IMG/VR virus record: IMGVR_UViG_3300043567_000531
Span: 1 to 25,549 of that record
Strand: one strand, 5' to 3'
DNA from: a virus
DNA length: 25,549 nucleotides
A program made the translations under genes and the position numbers. How positions within the stretch are numbered: the first letter of the stretch is position 1; each line of letters opens with the position of its first letter. This document shows positions 1-7,590 of this stretch, in pieces. The notes beneath the pieces are model-generated. The model did not search any database. It was not told the origin of the DNA and saw only the letters and a list, made by a program, of their open reading frames with translations.

Positions 1-249
1 AGGACTACTAAGTGGTACTTCACTTACAAATGTATTTTGGAGCCTCATTGCTATTTTATTACAATTTGCTTTCCAATTATCCATAGTGTGCCCACCAAAT
101 TTATAGAGAACTAATAGTTCTCCTATATACTTCTCAAAATCAACATTCTTTAGAGACTCAAATGCTATAAGATGGTTATCTGCATCTTCAGATTGCAACA
201 TCATAAGCAAGTTTCTTGTCTCTTCTTTACTAAAAATCATTTTTGCCAT
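1..249 (-). CDS. hypothetical protein, 3' end outside window
   Basis: An open frame of 83 codons runs from the ATG at 249 to the window edge without a stop, so the C-terminus is missing. The start codon overlaps the stop of the upstream gene as TAATG, a junction used repeatedly in this operon, and this supports the start. The protein begins MAKMIFSKEETRNLL and looks helical and soluble, with no signal peptide or membrane segment. I do not recognise the family. It is the last visible gene of the minus-strand block behind the DUF6915-like gene. Confidence 0.7.
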   Translation of the reverse strand, partial: MAKMIFSKEETRNLLMMLQSEDADNHLIAFESLKNVDFEKYIGELLVLYKFGGHTMDNWKANCNKIAMRLQNTFVSEVPLSSP

Positions 250-596
250 TAGTCTTCAATTTTTAATGTTTTAATAGCCCACATATGTGGTTTACCACTT
301 TCAATCATATCAACCCATTCTTTTGCAGTAGGAATATATCCATTGCAGTCTTCTTTTACATGTTGTTCTGCAACATATCTTGTATATACAGTAATACCAT
401 CAGAATTTACAAAGCTTGGTCCAAATACTCTTTCACATTCAAATATGCCCTCACTATGGTGCCGGAACATTCTATGCATACTATGACCTATCCAAGCCTT
501 AGTCTCATCTAGGTACTCCTCAATAGCTATGTAATCTTCCCATTTTCCACCAAACCTCTTTGCGGCTGACTTAGCATGCTGTATTGGATGGGCCAT
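249..596 (-). CDS. DUF6915-like protein
   Basis: The 115-residue protein has the pattern I associate with DUF6915: an N-terminal MAHPIQHAKSAAKRFGG, a central RHHSEGIFECERVFGP block (about residues 45-60), then a YVAEQHVKEDCNGYIPTAKEW segment. The histidine-rich blocks suggest a metal or ligand site, but the function is unknown. It lies one base after the HNH gene at 598-1197. A diverged copy of its first eight codons lies at 1284, upstream of that HNH gene, so the present start seems to have been regenerated by insertion of the nuclease gene. Family recognition is from memory of the conserved blocks. Confidence 0.8.
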   Translation of the reverse strand: MAHPIQHAKSAAKRFGGKWEDYIAIEEYLDETKAWIGHSMHRMFRHHSEGIFECERVFGPSFVNSDGITVYTRYVAEQHVKEDCNGYIPTAKEWVDMIESGKPHMWAIKTLKIED

Positions 597-597
597 C

Positions 598-1197
598 TTA
601 ATTAATTTTAATTGTTTTCATATAAATTCTTTTAATCCATTCTTTAAACTCATTAAGAGGAGAATTGCTCTTAGCTCTATTACAAATTTTACAACAAGTA
701 ACTACATTATCATTAAAATATCCTTTAGTAGAATCAACTCTATCTACACCATTATATATTATAGGTACACCAGATCTAATTTTACCAGTTTTAGGATTTT
801 TTAATTGATAAATCTGAATAGGTTCAATTCCACAATAATGACAATTACCTTTTGTTAATTCTTTAAAGTATTCATAATCAAGATCAAAAGTAAAGCCTCT
901 ATCTTTTGCATGTCTTTTATATACATACATAATACCTTTGTAACCTACTTCTACATCTTTTTCCCTTTCAGTTCCTCTGCAAGGAGATAAACCACATGAT
1001 GAACTAGTTCCAGATCTTACATTATTTAAACAAATAACTTTTTCTCTCCCACATTTACATTTAGCATTTATATATCTTCTACCTGTAATTGCATTAGAAT
1101 GTGCTTCACTGATAAATATCCAATCTGTTAATATATCTTTTGTAGTTTTTAGTACTTCACCTGAAGTAAAATTCATTGCTCTTTTAAATTTGCTCAT
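598..1197 (-). CDS. HNH homing-type endonuclease
   Basis: This 199-residue protein has an N-terminal zinc-type segment (CKCG near residue 47, further cysteines to residue 73) and a C-terminal HNH-like fold. The fold shows CHYC at 119-122, an NGVDRVD motif at 149-155 and a CCKICNRAKSN zinc and histidine-equivalent block near 168-178. NGxDRxD followed by CxxCN is typical of free-standing phage HNH homing endonucleases that cut DNA and spread their own gene. It sits exactly between a truncated copy of the DUF6915 start (1228-1284) and the intact DUF6915 gene, as expected of an invading gene. Its AT-rich leader (1198-1227) differs from the tightly overlapping junctions of its neighbours. Confidence 0.85.
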   Translation of the reverse strand: MSKFKRAMNFTSGEVLKTTKDILTDWIFISEAHSNAITGRRYINAKCKCGREKVICLNNVRSGTSSSCGLSPCRGTEREKDVEVGYKGIMYVYKRHAKDRGFTFDLDYEYFKELTKGNCHYCGIEPIQIYQLKNPKTGKIRSGVPIIYNGVDRVDSTKGYFNDNVVTCCKICNRAKSNSPLNEFKEWIKRIYMKTIKIN

Positions 1198-1227
1198 AAG
1201 ATTATAATTAAATACATTGTAAATGTA

Positions 1228-1284
1228 CTATAAAATAATCATATAAACAAATTTAAAATTTGCATGTTGCCAAGGATGTGCCAT
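1228..1284 (-). pseudogene. remnant start of the DUF6915 gene left by HNH insertion
   Basis: After the 59-residue gene ends, a TAATG junction opens an 18-codon frame reading MAHPWQHANFKFVYMIIL and then TAG. Its first eight residues match the start of the DUF6915 protein (MAHPIQHA) encoded at 596. The DNA differs mainly at synonymous positions over about 23 bases. The frame then degenerates. The simplest reading is that the original DUF6915 gene began here and was split off by the HNH gene, which carries a replacement 5' end. It is unlikely to be a functional peptide. Confidence 0.65.
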
Positions 1285-1463
1285 TACATTTTGTTTAATA
1301 ACTCAATAAGCTCATCTCTAACCTGATTAGTACCTTCACTATATCCCTCACTCTGAGCATCATCATACAATTCTCTTACTCTTTCAAGTATTTCATCTTT
1401 TAGTTCATCTGTTAATGTTTGAGTCTCCAACTCATCTATTAACCATCTTTCAAAATCTTCCAT
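1284..1463 (-). CDS. small acidic helical protein (59 aa)
   Basis: The frame starts at an ATG that overlaps the stop of the upstream 61-residue gene (TAATG at 1461-1465) and ends at TAA 1284-1286, again overlapping the DUF6915 remnant start. The product, starting MEDFERWLIDELETQ, is rich in Glu, Asp and Leu and should be mostly helical, perhaps a short coiled coil. There is no signal peptide or membrane segment, and the family is not recognised. The coupled junctions on both sides support real translation. Confidence 0.75.
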   Translation of the reverse strand: MEDFERWLIDELETQTLTDELKDEILERVRELYDDAQSEGYSEGTNQVRDELIELLNKM

Positions 1464-1648
1464 TATTTCTTTTTTAAATATTCAATTACTCTTTCCCAGT
1501 AAGTTCTGTTTTTCATTAGACCATCTCTAAATGGTGCTAATGCATGGGTTGCTGCTGCAGATTTTAATGATTCTTCTTTAGCTTTTTCAGGACCATGTAG
1601 TTTTACTGCATAATCATATAACTCTTTAGCTTTATCTTTCTCTGTCAT
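1463..1648 (-). CDS. small basic hypothetical protein (61 aa)
   Basis: This 61-residue protein starts MTEKDKAKELYDYAVKLHG and ends in a lysine tail (YLKKK). It overlaps the upstream DUF6878-like gene by four bases (ATGA) and the next gene by TAATG, so it is translationally coupled. Predicted helical and soluble. I do not recognise a family. Confidence 0.75.
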   Translation of the reverse strand: MTEKDKAKELYDYAVKLHGPEKAKEESLKSAAATHALAPFRDGLMKNRTYWERVIEYLKKK

Positions 1649-2052
1649 TCTTCTTCTGCTTTATCTAGAATACTACCTTCATGATTATATGTTTCATGAT
1701 CAGTAACTCTAATGTTGTTAGTAATTTCATATTTACCTGAAGGAACACAAATACATAACTCTCCCCAACCACCTTCATTATTCCACCAATCTTCTATATC
1801 ATCAAGAAGTTTGTTTTCTGCAAATGTTTCAAGCTCCATAAAAAGATCATGATCAATATTTAACAACTTTGCATCCTCTTCCCAATCATCTATATTATTA
1901 TCTACATCTTCTGGAGTTTCACAAGGTTTTTTTGTATAACCTATCCATTCTATGGCACCTGAGTCTCCTCCACCATCATATTTTACTTTAACACCTGTAA
2001 TACCAAAATCAGCCAACCTAAATAGGAGGCTTGTTAATTCTAATTCTGTCAT
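1645..2052 (-). CDS. DUF6878-like protein
   Basis: The 135-residue acidic protein shows blocks resembling DUF6878: a GITGVKVKYDGGGDSGAIE segment (about residues 17-35) and a WWNNEGGWGELCICVPSGKYEI segment (about 88-109), followed by a short HETYNHEG tail. This family is common in phages and mobile elements and has no assigned function. The gene lies seven bases downstream of the GIY-YIG gene in the same operon. Confidence 0.65.
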   Translation of the reverse strand: MTELELTSLLFRLADFGITGVKVKYDGGGDSGAIEWIGYTKKPCETPEDVDNNIDDWEEDAKLLNIDHDLFMELETFAENKLLDDIEDWWNNEGGWGELCICVPSGKYEITNNIRVTDHETYNHEGSILDKAEEE

Positions 2053-2059
2053 AATTATT

Positions 2060-2485
2060 TTATTTTACCTTAAAGAAGCGGCCTAGTATGTTTCCATTTA
2101 GGTATTCATCTTTTTCAAGTACTTCATACAAGAACTGATGTTTAGTTTCCTGATATGTGAGTTCCATCTGAGTATTACATATTCTAAGAATCTCTCTTTT
2201 AATAACTACTCCTGCTTTGTGAGCATCTTTAAGAGTTTTATTACTACTGTAATATCTCATAAAGTCAGGTTTCAGTTCCCGCTTGTACTTTTTTAACCTC
2301 TTATCAGTAGACATAGCTAGTGCTTTTTTACCAAGAGGTCTCTTTATATTGGCAAAGAAGTTCTTCTTACCAATGTATGCAACAGACTTACCATCTATAA
2401 TAGCAGTCATAATGTAGATAAAACCTACAGATCCTTTAGGAATATCTAATTCCCCAAAGTCTTTACCTTTATATATCCAGCTCAT
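2060..2485 (-). CDS. GIY-YIG endonuclease (SegE-like)
   Basis: The 141-residue protein has a degenerate GIY-YIG nuclease signature: GFIYIM near residues 21-26 and AYIGKKNF near 36-43. A KRELK-DFMRYYSSN-LK block and an ELTYQETKHQFLYEVLEKDEYLNGNI block follow, the latter with the catalytic-type glutamate and asparagine. This arrangement matches phage Seg-type GIY-YIG enzymes, which nick or cut DNA and are often mobile. Its ATG overlaps the primase stop (ATGA at 2482-2485). It could act in recombination or genome processing instead of homing, since no target duplication is visible around it. Confidence 0.75.
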   Translation of the reverse strand: MSWIYKGKDFGELDIPKGSVGFIYIMTAIIDGKSVAYIGKKNFFANIKRPLGKKALAMSTDKRLKKYKRELKPDFMRYYSSNKTLKDAHKAGVVIKREILRICNTQMELTYQETKHQFLYEVLEKDEYLNGNILGRFFKVK

Positions 2486-3465
2486 AATGCTTGTTTTAAT
2501 AGTGGAAATAATGTTTCTCTTACTTTATCTATACCATGTACTTTAACTGAATCTGAAAGATCTTTCTCCATAGGTAGCAATATATAGCTAAATCCATACA
2601 TATCAGAATATCTTTGAGCAGCTTTAATCCCAGGCTCATCATTGTCAAACAACACAACTATCTTATGATACTTGAGTTTTAGTTCTCCAACAGCCTTTTC
2701 TCCTATCATAGTATTCTCACTGTCTGGAGCAATAGCTTCAATATTACTAATACCTAGTTTGTTGAAAGCCATAAGATCCTTAAGTGAAGATGTGATGATA
2801 AGATACTTGCAATCATACTTTAACTGATCTGTGCCCTGAATATAATTTTCTACCTTGATAAACTTCTTCTGAGTACTCTTTGGCATATATATCTTATACA
2901 AGCTACCATCATTTCTAAAATATCCATAAGTATGGGACTTTCTAAATGTATGTGAAGTTATACTACCATCCTGTTCAGTTTTGCTCATAGTAAAGAAAGC
3001 CAGAGGAACTACATTATATCTATCAAGCATTCCAGACCCAATCTTAAAACCCATCCAATAAGTCTGATCAAAGTTATTCCAGTGTCTCATTTCATAATCT
3101 ACTACTCTATACTTATCATGAAACATAGCAGCCTCAGGAGTATATGTAGTGTTATCCTTAAGATACTGTTGATACTCAAGAAGTATTTTATTTGTAGCTT
3201 GTCCTCTTGTAGACATGTTAAACAAATGCTTTACCAACTCAATGCAATCTCCCTGATAACCAGATGAAAAGTCCTTGAATTTATAGAATCCAGAGGCTAC
3301 ATCAAAATAAACAAACATGGATGGAACTTTATCCTTGGCATTAAATGCAGATAGCATTTTTACATCTTGACCTGTTAGTTTTTCCTTCAGGTTAAGATAA
3401 TATTCAAAGACCCATTCTCTGGGGACTTGTTCTAAATCAGTAATTAAATTCTTTGTTGAAATCAT
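2482..3465 (-). CDS. DnaG-type primase with TOPRIM domain
   Basis: This 327-residue protein should make RNA primers for phage replication. Residues 20-85 resemble the CHC2 core of DnaG primases (PSMFVYF, YKFKDFSSGYQGDCIELV), but the zinc-binding cysteines are missing. The TOPRIM domain spans about 218-310: ITSSLKD at 224-230 holds the position of the first acidic motif, with Ser replacing the usual Glu in EG. VLFDNDEPG at 271-279 gives the DxD pair, and KDLSD follows at 301-305. It is shorter than cellular DnaG and lacks the helicase-binding C-terminal domain. It opens a new transcript or sub-operon, since a terminator hairpin lies just upstream (3486-3511). Confidence 0.85.
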   Translation of the reverse strand: MISTKNLITDLEQVPREWVFEYYLNLKEKLTGQDVKMLSAFNAKDKVPSMFVYFDVASGFYKFKDFSSGYQGDCIELVKHLFNMSTRGQATNKILLEYQQYLKDNTTYTPEAAMFHDKYRVVDYEMRHWNNFDQTYWMGFKIGSGMLDRYNVVPLAFFTMSKTEQDGSITSHTFRKSHTYGYFRNDGSLYKIYMPKSTQKKFIKVENYIQGTDQLKYDCKYLIITSSLKDLMAFNKLGISNIEAIAPDSENTMIGEKAVGELKLKYHKIVVLFDNDEPGIKAAQRYSDMYGFSYILLPMEKDLSDSVKVHGIDKVRETLFPLLKQAL

Positions 3466-3485
3466 ACTACCTAGTTTAAAAATTA

Positions 3486-3511
3486 AGGGGAAGCCATTTC
3501 TAACTCCCCCT
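3486..3511 (-). terminator. GAAA-tetraloop hairpin terminator
   Basis: On the minus strand, 11 base pairs (with G-T wobbles) close a GAAA loop, followed by an A/T stretch with five Ts. It sits between the SSB-like gene stop and the primase start. It may reduce read-through after the abundant SSB-like protein. Confidence 0.7.
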
Positions 3512-3519
3512 ATAACTTA

Positions 3520-4203
3520 TTAGTCTAGGCTGAAGTCAGAAGATGTTTTAGATGGAGGTGTGAAGTCATCATCCTCTCCAAAGCTTTTTACTTCTTTTGT
3601 CTCTAATTTTTTCAAATGTTTGGATTCATCAAAAGTAATAACTTTTCCTTCCTCTACCTCACCATAAGCATACTTTTTATTTTCTCCTTTTGGCAACCAC
3701 ATGTCATAGTTTGTATAACCTGTCTTACCTTCATACTCTCTACCAGCAATACAGAACTCAAGAAACTTATCTTTGATAGGTGCAGTAGCATTAAATGCTT
3801 CCACAAAGTCTTCAATAGTGTCATGCTTACCATCTTGTTCAGTAAACCACTCATTGATTCCTGCAGTTTTACACAAGCTTTGTAGAAAAATCAAGATAGA
3901 TCTATCTCTCTGAATCTTGATACCTGTTTTAGTTTCACCATCTGCATATGCATACTGGCTAGCTTTAACTTTACCAATTTGACCAGCATATCTACCTTTG
4001 CTTTCATCATCCTTGTCAAGCATGAAGCCCTCAAAACCATCAATAGGTTGTGTTTCCACATGCAAAAGCAAATGTTTTGCATTATCAATGAATTTAAAAT
4101 CTTCTAGCTCCACATAGTTAATCTTTAACACATGATTTCCTGGAGAAATTGTTTTAGGTAGCCCACTGCCACCAGTTCCTAAGTCAGTTGTACTTAATCC
4201 CAT
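3520..4203 (-). CDS. single-stranded DNA-binding-like protein
   Basis: This 227-residue protein sits between the Sak4-like ATPase and the primase. It ends in an acidic tail with a terminal aromatic residue (DDDFTPPSKTSSDFSLD), like the partner-recruiting tails of bacterial and T4-type SSBs. The body contains beta-rich stretches (HVLKINYVELEDF, HLLLHVETQ, ILIFLQSL, FCIAGREYEGK) compatible with an OB fold. No classical SSB signature is obvious, so the call rests on context, tail and length. A hairpin terminator directly after the gene fits a highly expressed protein. Confidence 0.6.
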   Translation of the reverse strand: MGLSTTDLGTGGSGLPKTISPGNHVLKINYVELEDFKFIDNAKHLLLHVETQPIDGFEGFMLDKDDESKGRYAGQIGKVKASQYAYADGETKTGIKIQRDRSILIFLQSLCKTAGINEWFTEQDGKHDTIEDFVEAFNATAPIKDKFLEFCIAGREYEGKTGYTNYDMWLPKGENKKYAYGEVEEGKVITFDESKHLKKLETKEVKSFGEDDDFTPPSKTSSDFSLD

Positions 4204-4210
4204 TTTTCTT

Positions 4211-4396
4211 TTATTTTGTTTGTTTTATAATTTCATCTGTTAATTCAACAGCTATCTCTTCTGGATAAGTTGTTTGAATTATCTCATCTGCTATGTCACG
4301 TGCAAATATTACCATCTCTGTAATACTTAGCTCTGTGGCATTGTTACTAATCATTCCAGCCACTAACTGAGTGACTATTTGTGTTCTTACTTTCAT
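4211..4396 (-). CDS. small hypothetical protein (61 aa)
   Basis: The 61-residue product starts MKVRTQIVTQLVAGMI and is a small amphipathic helical protein with an alternating hydrophobic pattern (ELSITEMVIFARDIADEII). It has no clear membrane segment or signal peptide. It lies between the Sak4-like ATPase and the SSB-like gene with short gaps on both sides. The family is not recognised. A partner role in recombination is possible from position only. Confidence 0.65.
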   Translation of the reverse strand: MKVRTQIVTQLVAGMISNNATELSITEMVIFARDIADEIIQTTYPEEIAVELTDEIIKQTK

Positions 4397-4414
4397 TTGT
4401 TATCTATTATTTAA

Positions 4415-5137
4415 TTATACATAAATTTTATCCCAGTGAAACTCCAATTCACCTTTTTCATTCATCTCAGTTACTACTATCTCTTCATTACGGAGATGTT
4501 CTGGTCTTGCACCACAAGTAACTTCTTCATTAGTCTTAAAGCTCAGAATAGTTTTGTTTCCTTTTCTGTACATGTACCCAATAGCATCAGCATTAGCACA
4601 AATCAAAGACTTTATTTTACCAGTTAAGTCTATGTTAGCAGACATAACCATCTCACCTTTATCATCAACTACCTTGTCTTTAATATGACCAGATAAAATA
4701 ATGTGGGGAGCTAAGGTATCAATAAAATCTAAAACTTGGAAGAATGCTTGACGGATATATAAATAACCAGCACCATTTGGCAGTGTAGTTACATTGTCTC
4801 CATCATAGTTTTTACCCATTGGTGTCTGACGGTAAAGTTTTATTGCAAGAGGTTGTATCATATCTTCTAATGCAGTTACAGTATCTACAGTAACATACTT
4901 ATAAGGATTACCAGCTGCTTTGATAGCTTTACCAGCATCTAGCAACTCTTGCAAAGTATTAACTTTAATCTTCAGAGCTTCAACATAATCAGAACCACTC
5001 TCCAAATCTAGGATTAAATTGTCATCAAGACCAGCATAGGCTGTTGTCTTACCAGTCTTAGGCTTGGAATAAATAATCATTCTCTTTGGATTCTGTCTTT
5101 CAGCCTTAACCTTTTTAGTTGGAAGTACTATACTCAT
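4415..5137 (-). CDS. Sak4-like RecA-fold ATPase (AAA_24 type)
   Basis: The 240-residue protein has a Walker A motif SKPKTGKTT at residues 24-32, an NLILDLESGSDY strand after it (about 40-51) and a Walker B-like YVTVDTVTALEDM at 81-93. An HIILSGHIKDK segment follows. This layout matches the AAA_24/Sak4 family of phage RecA-like proteins that anneal single strands with help from SSB. The SSB-like gene is close downstream, which fits. The start overlaps the upstream stop as ATGA. Family recognition is from motif order and length; exact Sak4 activity is inferred. Confidence 0.8.
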   Translation of the reverse strand: MSIVLPTKKVKAERQNPKRMIIYSKPKTGKTTAYAGLDDNLILDLESGSDYVEALKIKVNTLQELLDAGKAIKAAGNPYKYVTVDTVTALEDMIQPLAIKLYRQTPMGKNYDGDNVTTLPNGAGYLYIRQAFFQVLDFIDTLAPHIILSGHIKDKVVDDKGEMVMSANIDLTGKIKSLICANADAIGYMYRKGNKTILSFKTNEEVTCGARPEHLRNEEIVVTEMNEKGELEFHWDKIYV

Positions 5138-5790
5138 ATTTCACTTTTTGTTTGTTTAATCAGCTCATTTAACCAAGGTCTAGCACTAACAGGCTTTATC
5201 AGCATGATAGCTGCAAGATCTCTAATAGTAATTTCTGACAATGGCGCATCTGCAATCTCTTCATTAAGAAGAATCTCTCCCTTATTAGAAGGAAACTCCT
5301 CTTCAAAATCAGGAAATAGTGACAAGCTTTTCTGTAACTTAGGTAAAGAATCTTCTTTCTTAGCTTCTTCTTTTCTCTTTTCATAAAGAGCATGAGTTAT
5401 CTCAGTACCATCTTCAAGAACTGCTACCAATTCAGATAGAGGAACAGTATACAAAATATAAGGCTCACCTTTAAAGTTTGTACCTTCTTTTGTTTCATAC
5501 TCCTCTGCATAGAATGGGTTAGCTTTGTACTTAAATAACTGTCTGTCTTCTGTAAAAGGAACTACATCAGTTACAGTACCTTTATCATCAGTAACATTGT
5601 CATAGAACTCTATATAGATATCCTCACCTTTACTAATCTCAGACTCAAATAACTGTACTTGTCTACCAAATTTACCTTTCTGGAAGAATGCAGTTTTAAT
5701 TATAAAAAACGGATCTGACAGACCCAGCTTTTTAAAAGTCTCCATGTGTTCTACAAAGAACTCTTTTTCTCTTTCTTTTCTTATATTCAT
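5134..5790 (-). CDS. conserved replication-operon protein of unknown function
   Basis: This 218-residue acidic protein lies between the SF4 helicase and the Sak4-like ATPase and overlaps the latter by four bases. It starts MNIRKEREKEFFVEHMETF. A beta-rich middle (VQLFESEISKGEDIYIEFYDN, ILYTVPLSELVAV) is followed by a charged linker and a C-terminal helical segment ending NELIKQTKSEI. I see no nucleotide-binding or metal motif. Its position argues for a role in DNA replication or recombination, perhaps as an adaptor. Confidence 0.7.
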   Translation of the reverse strand: MNIRKEREKEFFVEHMETFKKLGLSDPFFIIKTAFFQKGKFGRQVQLFESEISKGEDIYIEFYDNVTDDKGTVTDVVPFTEDRQLFKYKANPFYAEEYETKEGTNFKGEPYILYTVPLSELVAVLEDGTEITHALYEKRKEEAKKEDSLPKLQKSLSLFPDFEEEFPSNKGEILLNEEIADAPLSEITIRDLAAIMLIKPVSARPWLNELIKQTKSEI

Positions 5791-5799
5791 ATTTAAAAT

Positions 5800-6825
5800 T
5801 TACTGTGTTGATACTTTTTTAGTTGCACATGCTGGAGTAGGTATCTCTACTATCCTCATCTGTTCTCTGTCAAGTTTAAAGAAACTTATTCTTGTGGTAC
5901 CATTTCTAGATTTCAAAAAGTGAAAAGCTAATATATCCTCATCATTTATGATATATCTGTCTGGTCCATACTGTCTTATTTTTCTCAGAGAAGGTTTGTT
6001 TATACCTAGCACAACGTCTGCATGTTGTAATAATGCATCTGACCCATAAATATCTGAGTCCAATACATAATTACCATAATCACCATCCACTGCTCTCTTT
6101 GGATCATCTATGTTTCTATTCAACTGGCTGAGGACTACAAAAGCTACCGGATACTTTTTCTTTAACATGGTGAGTGCTTCACCTAAAGCTCCTAACATTT
6201 CAAATTTATCTTTTTGTCCCTTACCATTTTTAAATAAAGCTGAGTGATCTATAGCAACAAGCATATTAGTGTACTCTTTTTTCTGATTACCATCTGCATC
6301 CACAATAAACTTAGAATACTTTTGCATCTGGTAATGAATAGTAGCACACATTTCATCTACAGTACAAGCATCATAGATTACATCTATTATATCCTTGTGA
6401 GCTGTATTATCATAATAGTCTTGACACTTTGCATAAAGAGTCTTATCAATCTTCTTACCCTTACTCATTAGGGTGTTGTAATCAGCACCTGTATTCAGAC
6501 TAAACTTTCTTATACCACTGGTCTCATCAACCATTTCCATTTGAAACTTTAATACACGGAATCTTTGATCTCTGTTCATCTCAATAATGTCACTAATCAG
6601 CTGTTCCATGAATAAAGTTTTACCTGTACCAGGTCTAGCACCAACTACGGTGATAGTTCTCCATTCTAATCCATCACAAAAGGCATCATTAAATTTGGGC
6701 CAGGCACTTCTTAAAGATTTTATATCCCCCCGGCTTCTAGCCGCCATTTTTGCTAATGCTTTGTATAAAGCATCTCTTTCACTTACAGGTTGTAGTGGCT
6801 GTGCACCATTAAATAATTCTGCCAT
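5800..6825 (-). CDS. DnaB-type replicative helicase (SF4)
   Basis: The 341-residue protein is an SF4 hexameric helicase core. Walker A GARPGTGKT is at 62-70, Walker B MLVAIDH at 188-194 and the sensor-type SQLNRN at 233-238. It then shows GSDALLQHADVVLGI (261-275) and an arginine-containing C-terminal block (FHFLKSRNGTTRISFF). It lacks the N-terminal primase-interacting domain of cellular DnaB (usually 450 or more residues), which pairs with a primase that also lacks its C-terminal domain. It should unwind the phage fork. The upstream junction holds a small membrane protein gene. Confidence 0.9.
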   Translation of the reverse strand: MAELFNGAQPLQPVSERDALYKALAKMAARSRGDIKSLRSAWPKFNDAFCDGLEWRTITVVGARPGTGKTLFMEQLISDIIEMNRDQRFRVLKFQMEMVDETSGIRKFSLNTGADYNTLMSKGKKIDKTLYAKCQDYYDNTAHKDIIDVIYDACTVDEMCATIHYQMQKYSKFIVDADGNQKKEYTNMLVAIDHSALFKNGKGQKDKFEMLGALGEALTMLKKKYPVAFVVLSQLNRNIDDPKRAVDGDYGNYVLDSDIYGSDALLQHADVVLGINKPSLRKIRQYGPDRYIINDEDILAFHFLKSRNGTTRISFFKLDREQMRIVEIPTPACATKKVSTQ

Positions 6826-6829
6826 ATGT

Positions 6830-7006
6830 TTATGTATTAGTTAAATATTTGTTTTTGACATAGTTATAGAAACTATGTACAACTGCCATGATTACTTCAA
6901 TTATCAAATACTGCCAGATATTTATAGTAACTATAAACTGATCTATAACAGTAAAGCAAAACAAAGACCCCACCACAGCAATCATAGTCAGTTTTAGATT
7001 TATCAT
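6830..7006 (-). CDS. small two-segment membrane protein (58 aa)
   Basis: The frame starts at an ATG that overlaps the upstream stop (ATGA at 7003-7006) and ends four bases before the helicase start, so spacing strongly supports it. The product, starting MINLKLTMIAVVGSLFCF, has two hydrophobic stretches (about residues 6-29 and 31-46) and a basic C-terminus (YNYVKNKYLTNT). This suggests a small inner-membrane hairpin protein. Holin-like size is noted, but its place among replication genes makes a lysis role doubtful. Confidence 0.7.
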   Translation of the reverse strand: MINLKLTMIAVVGSLFCFTVIDQFIVTINIWQYLIIEVIMAVVHSFYNYVKNKYLTNT

Positions 7007-7590
7007 ACTACTCTCTCACTAAAATATACTTGTTCTTCATCATCACCACTTCTGATTATCTCACAATATGTTGCTAAATCAGATTCAAAAGACTTATCTA
7101 TGTTTTGCTTTCTTACAAAGTATTGTGCAGTTCTCATAAATTCATATCTTCTAATGCTAAATTCATCAACATATCTTTCTGTGGCTTTATTTATTTCCTC
7201 CCAACTGTAATCATAGTTCTCAAAGAACCATCTAAATGGTGCTTCAAGATTCTTAGCATTTACTCTAGCATATTTACCAGATGAGAGTTTCTTATTAGGA
7301 AATATTTCTACATATTTCTCTATATTTCTTACAAAGTCTTGCCCCATTAAATCTTGTGAAGTTTTCTTCTTGGTCTTTTTAAAATAACCATTAATTTCTT
7401 CCATAAAGATAAGACTTTTACTAGTTAATTCCAAACTTTCTGTCAACCATTGATCCGTTTGCAGTCTTTTGCATTCTAATTCTTTGTTAACAAATTTATA
7501 GGGTACTAATTTCTCTCTTATACAATGTAAAACATAGTAAGTATTAGGTGTCAATCCTTCCTGGATCAACCTTGTAAATATATCTGTCAT
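7003..7590 (-). CDS. hypothetical helical protein beside the helicase (possible loader)
   Basis: The 195-residue protein is mostly helical and charged. The ATG at 7590 overlaps the stop of the uracil-DNA glycosylase gene as TAATG, so I prefer it to the TTG two codons earlier. Motif-like blocks include NKKLSSGKYARVNAKNLE and APFRWFFENYDYSWEEINKA followed by YEFMRTAQYFV. I see no Walker motif. Its position just upstream of an SF4 helicase that lacks its N-terminal domain would suit a helicase loader or replication initiator, but this is inference from order only. Confidence 0.7.
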   Translation of the reverse strand: MTDIFTRLIQEGLTPNTYYVLHCIREKLVPYKFVNKELECKRLQTDQWLTESLELTSKSLIFMEEINGYFKKTKKKTSQDLMGQDFVRNIEKYVEIFPNKKLSSGKYARVNAKNLEAPFRWFFENYDYSWEEINKATERYVDEFSIRRYEFMRTAQYFVRKQNIDKSFESDLATYCEIIRSGDDEEQVYFSERVV

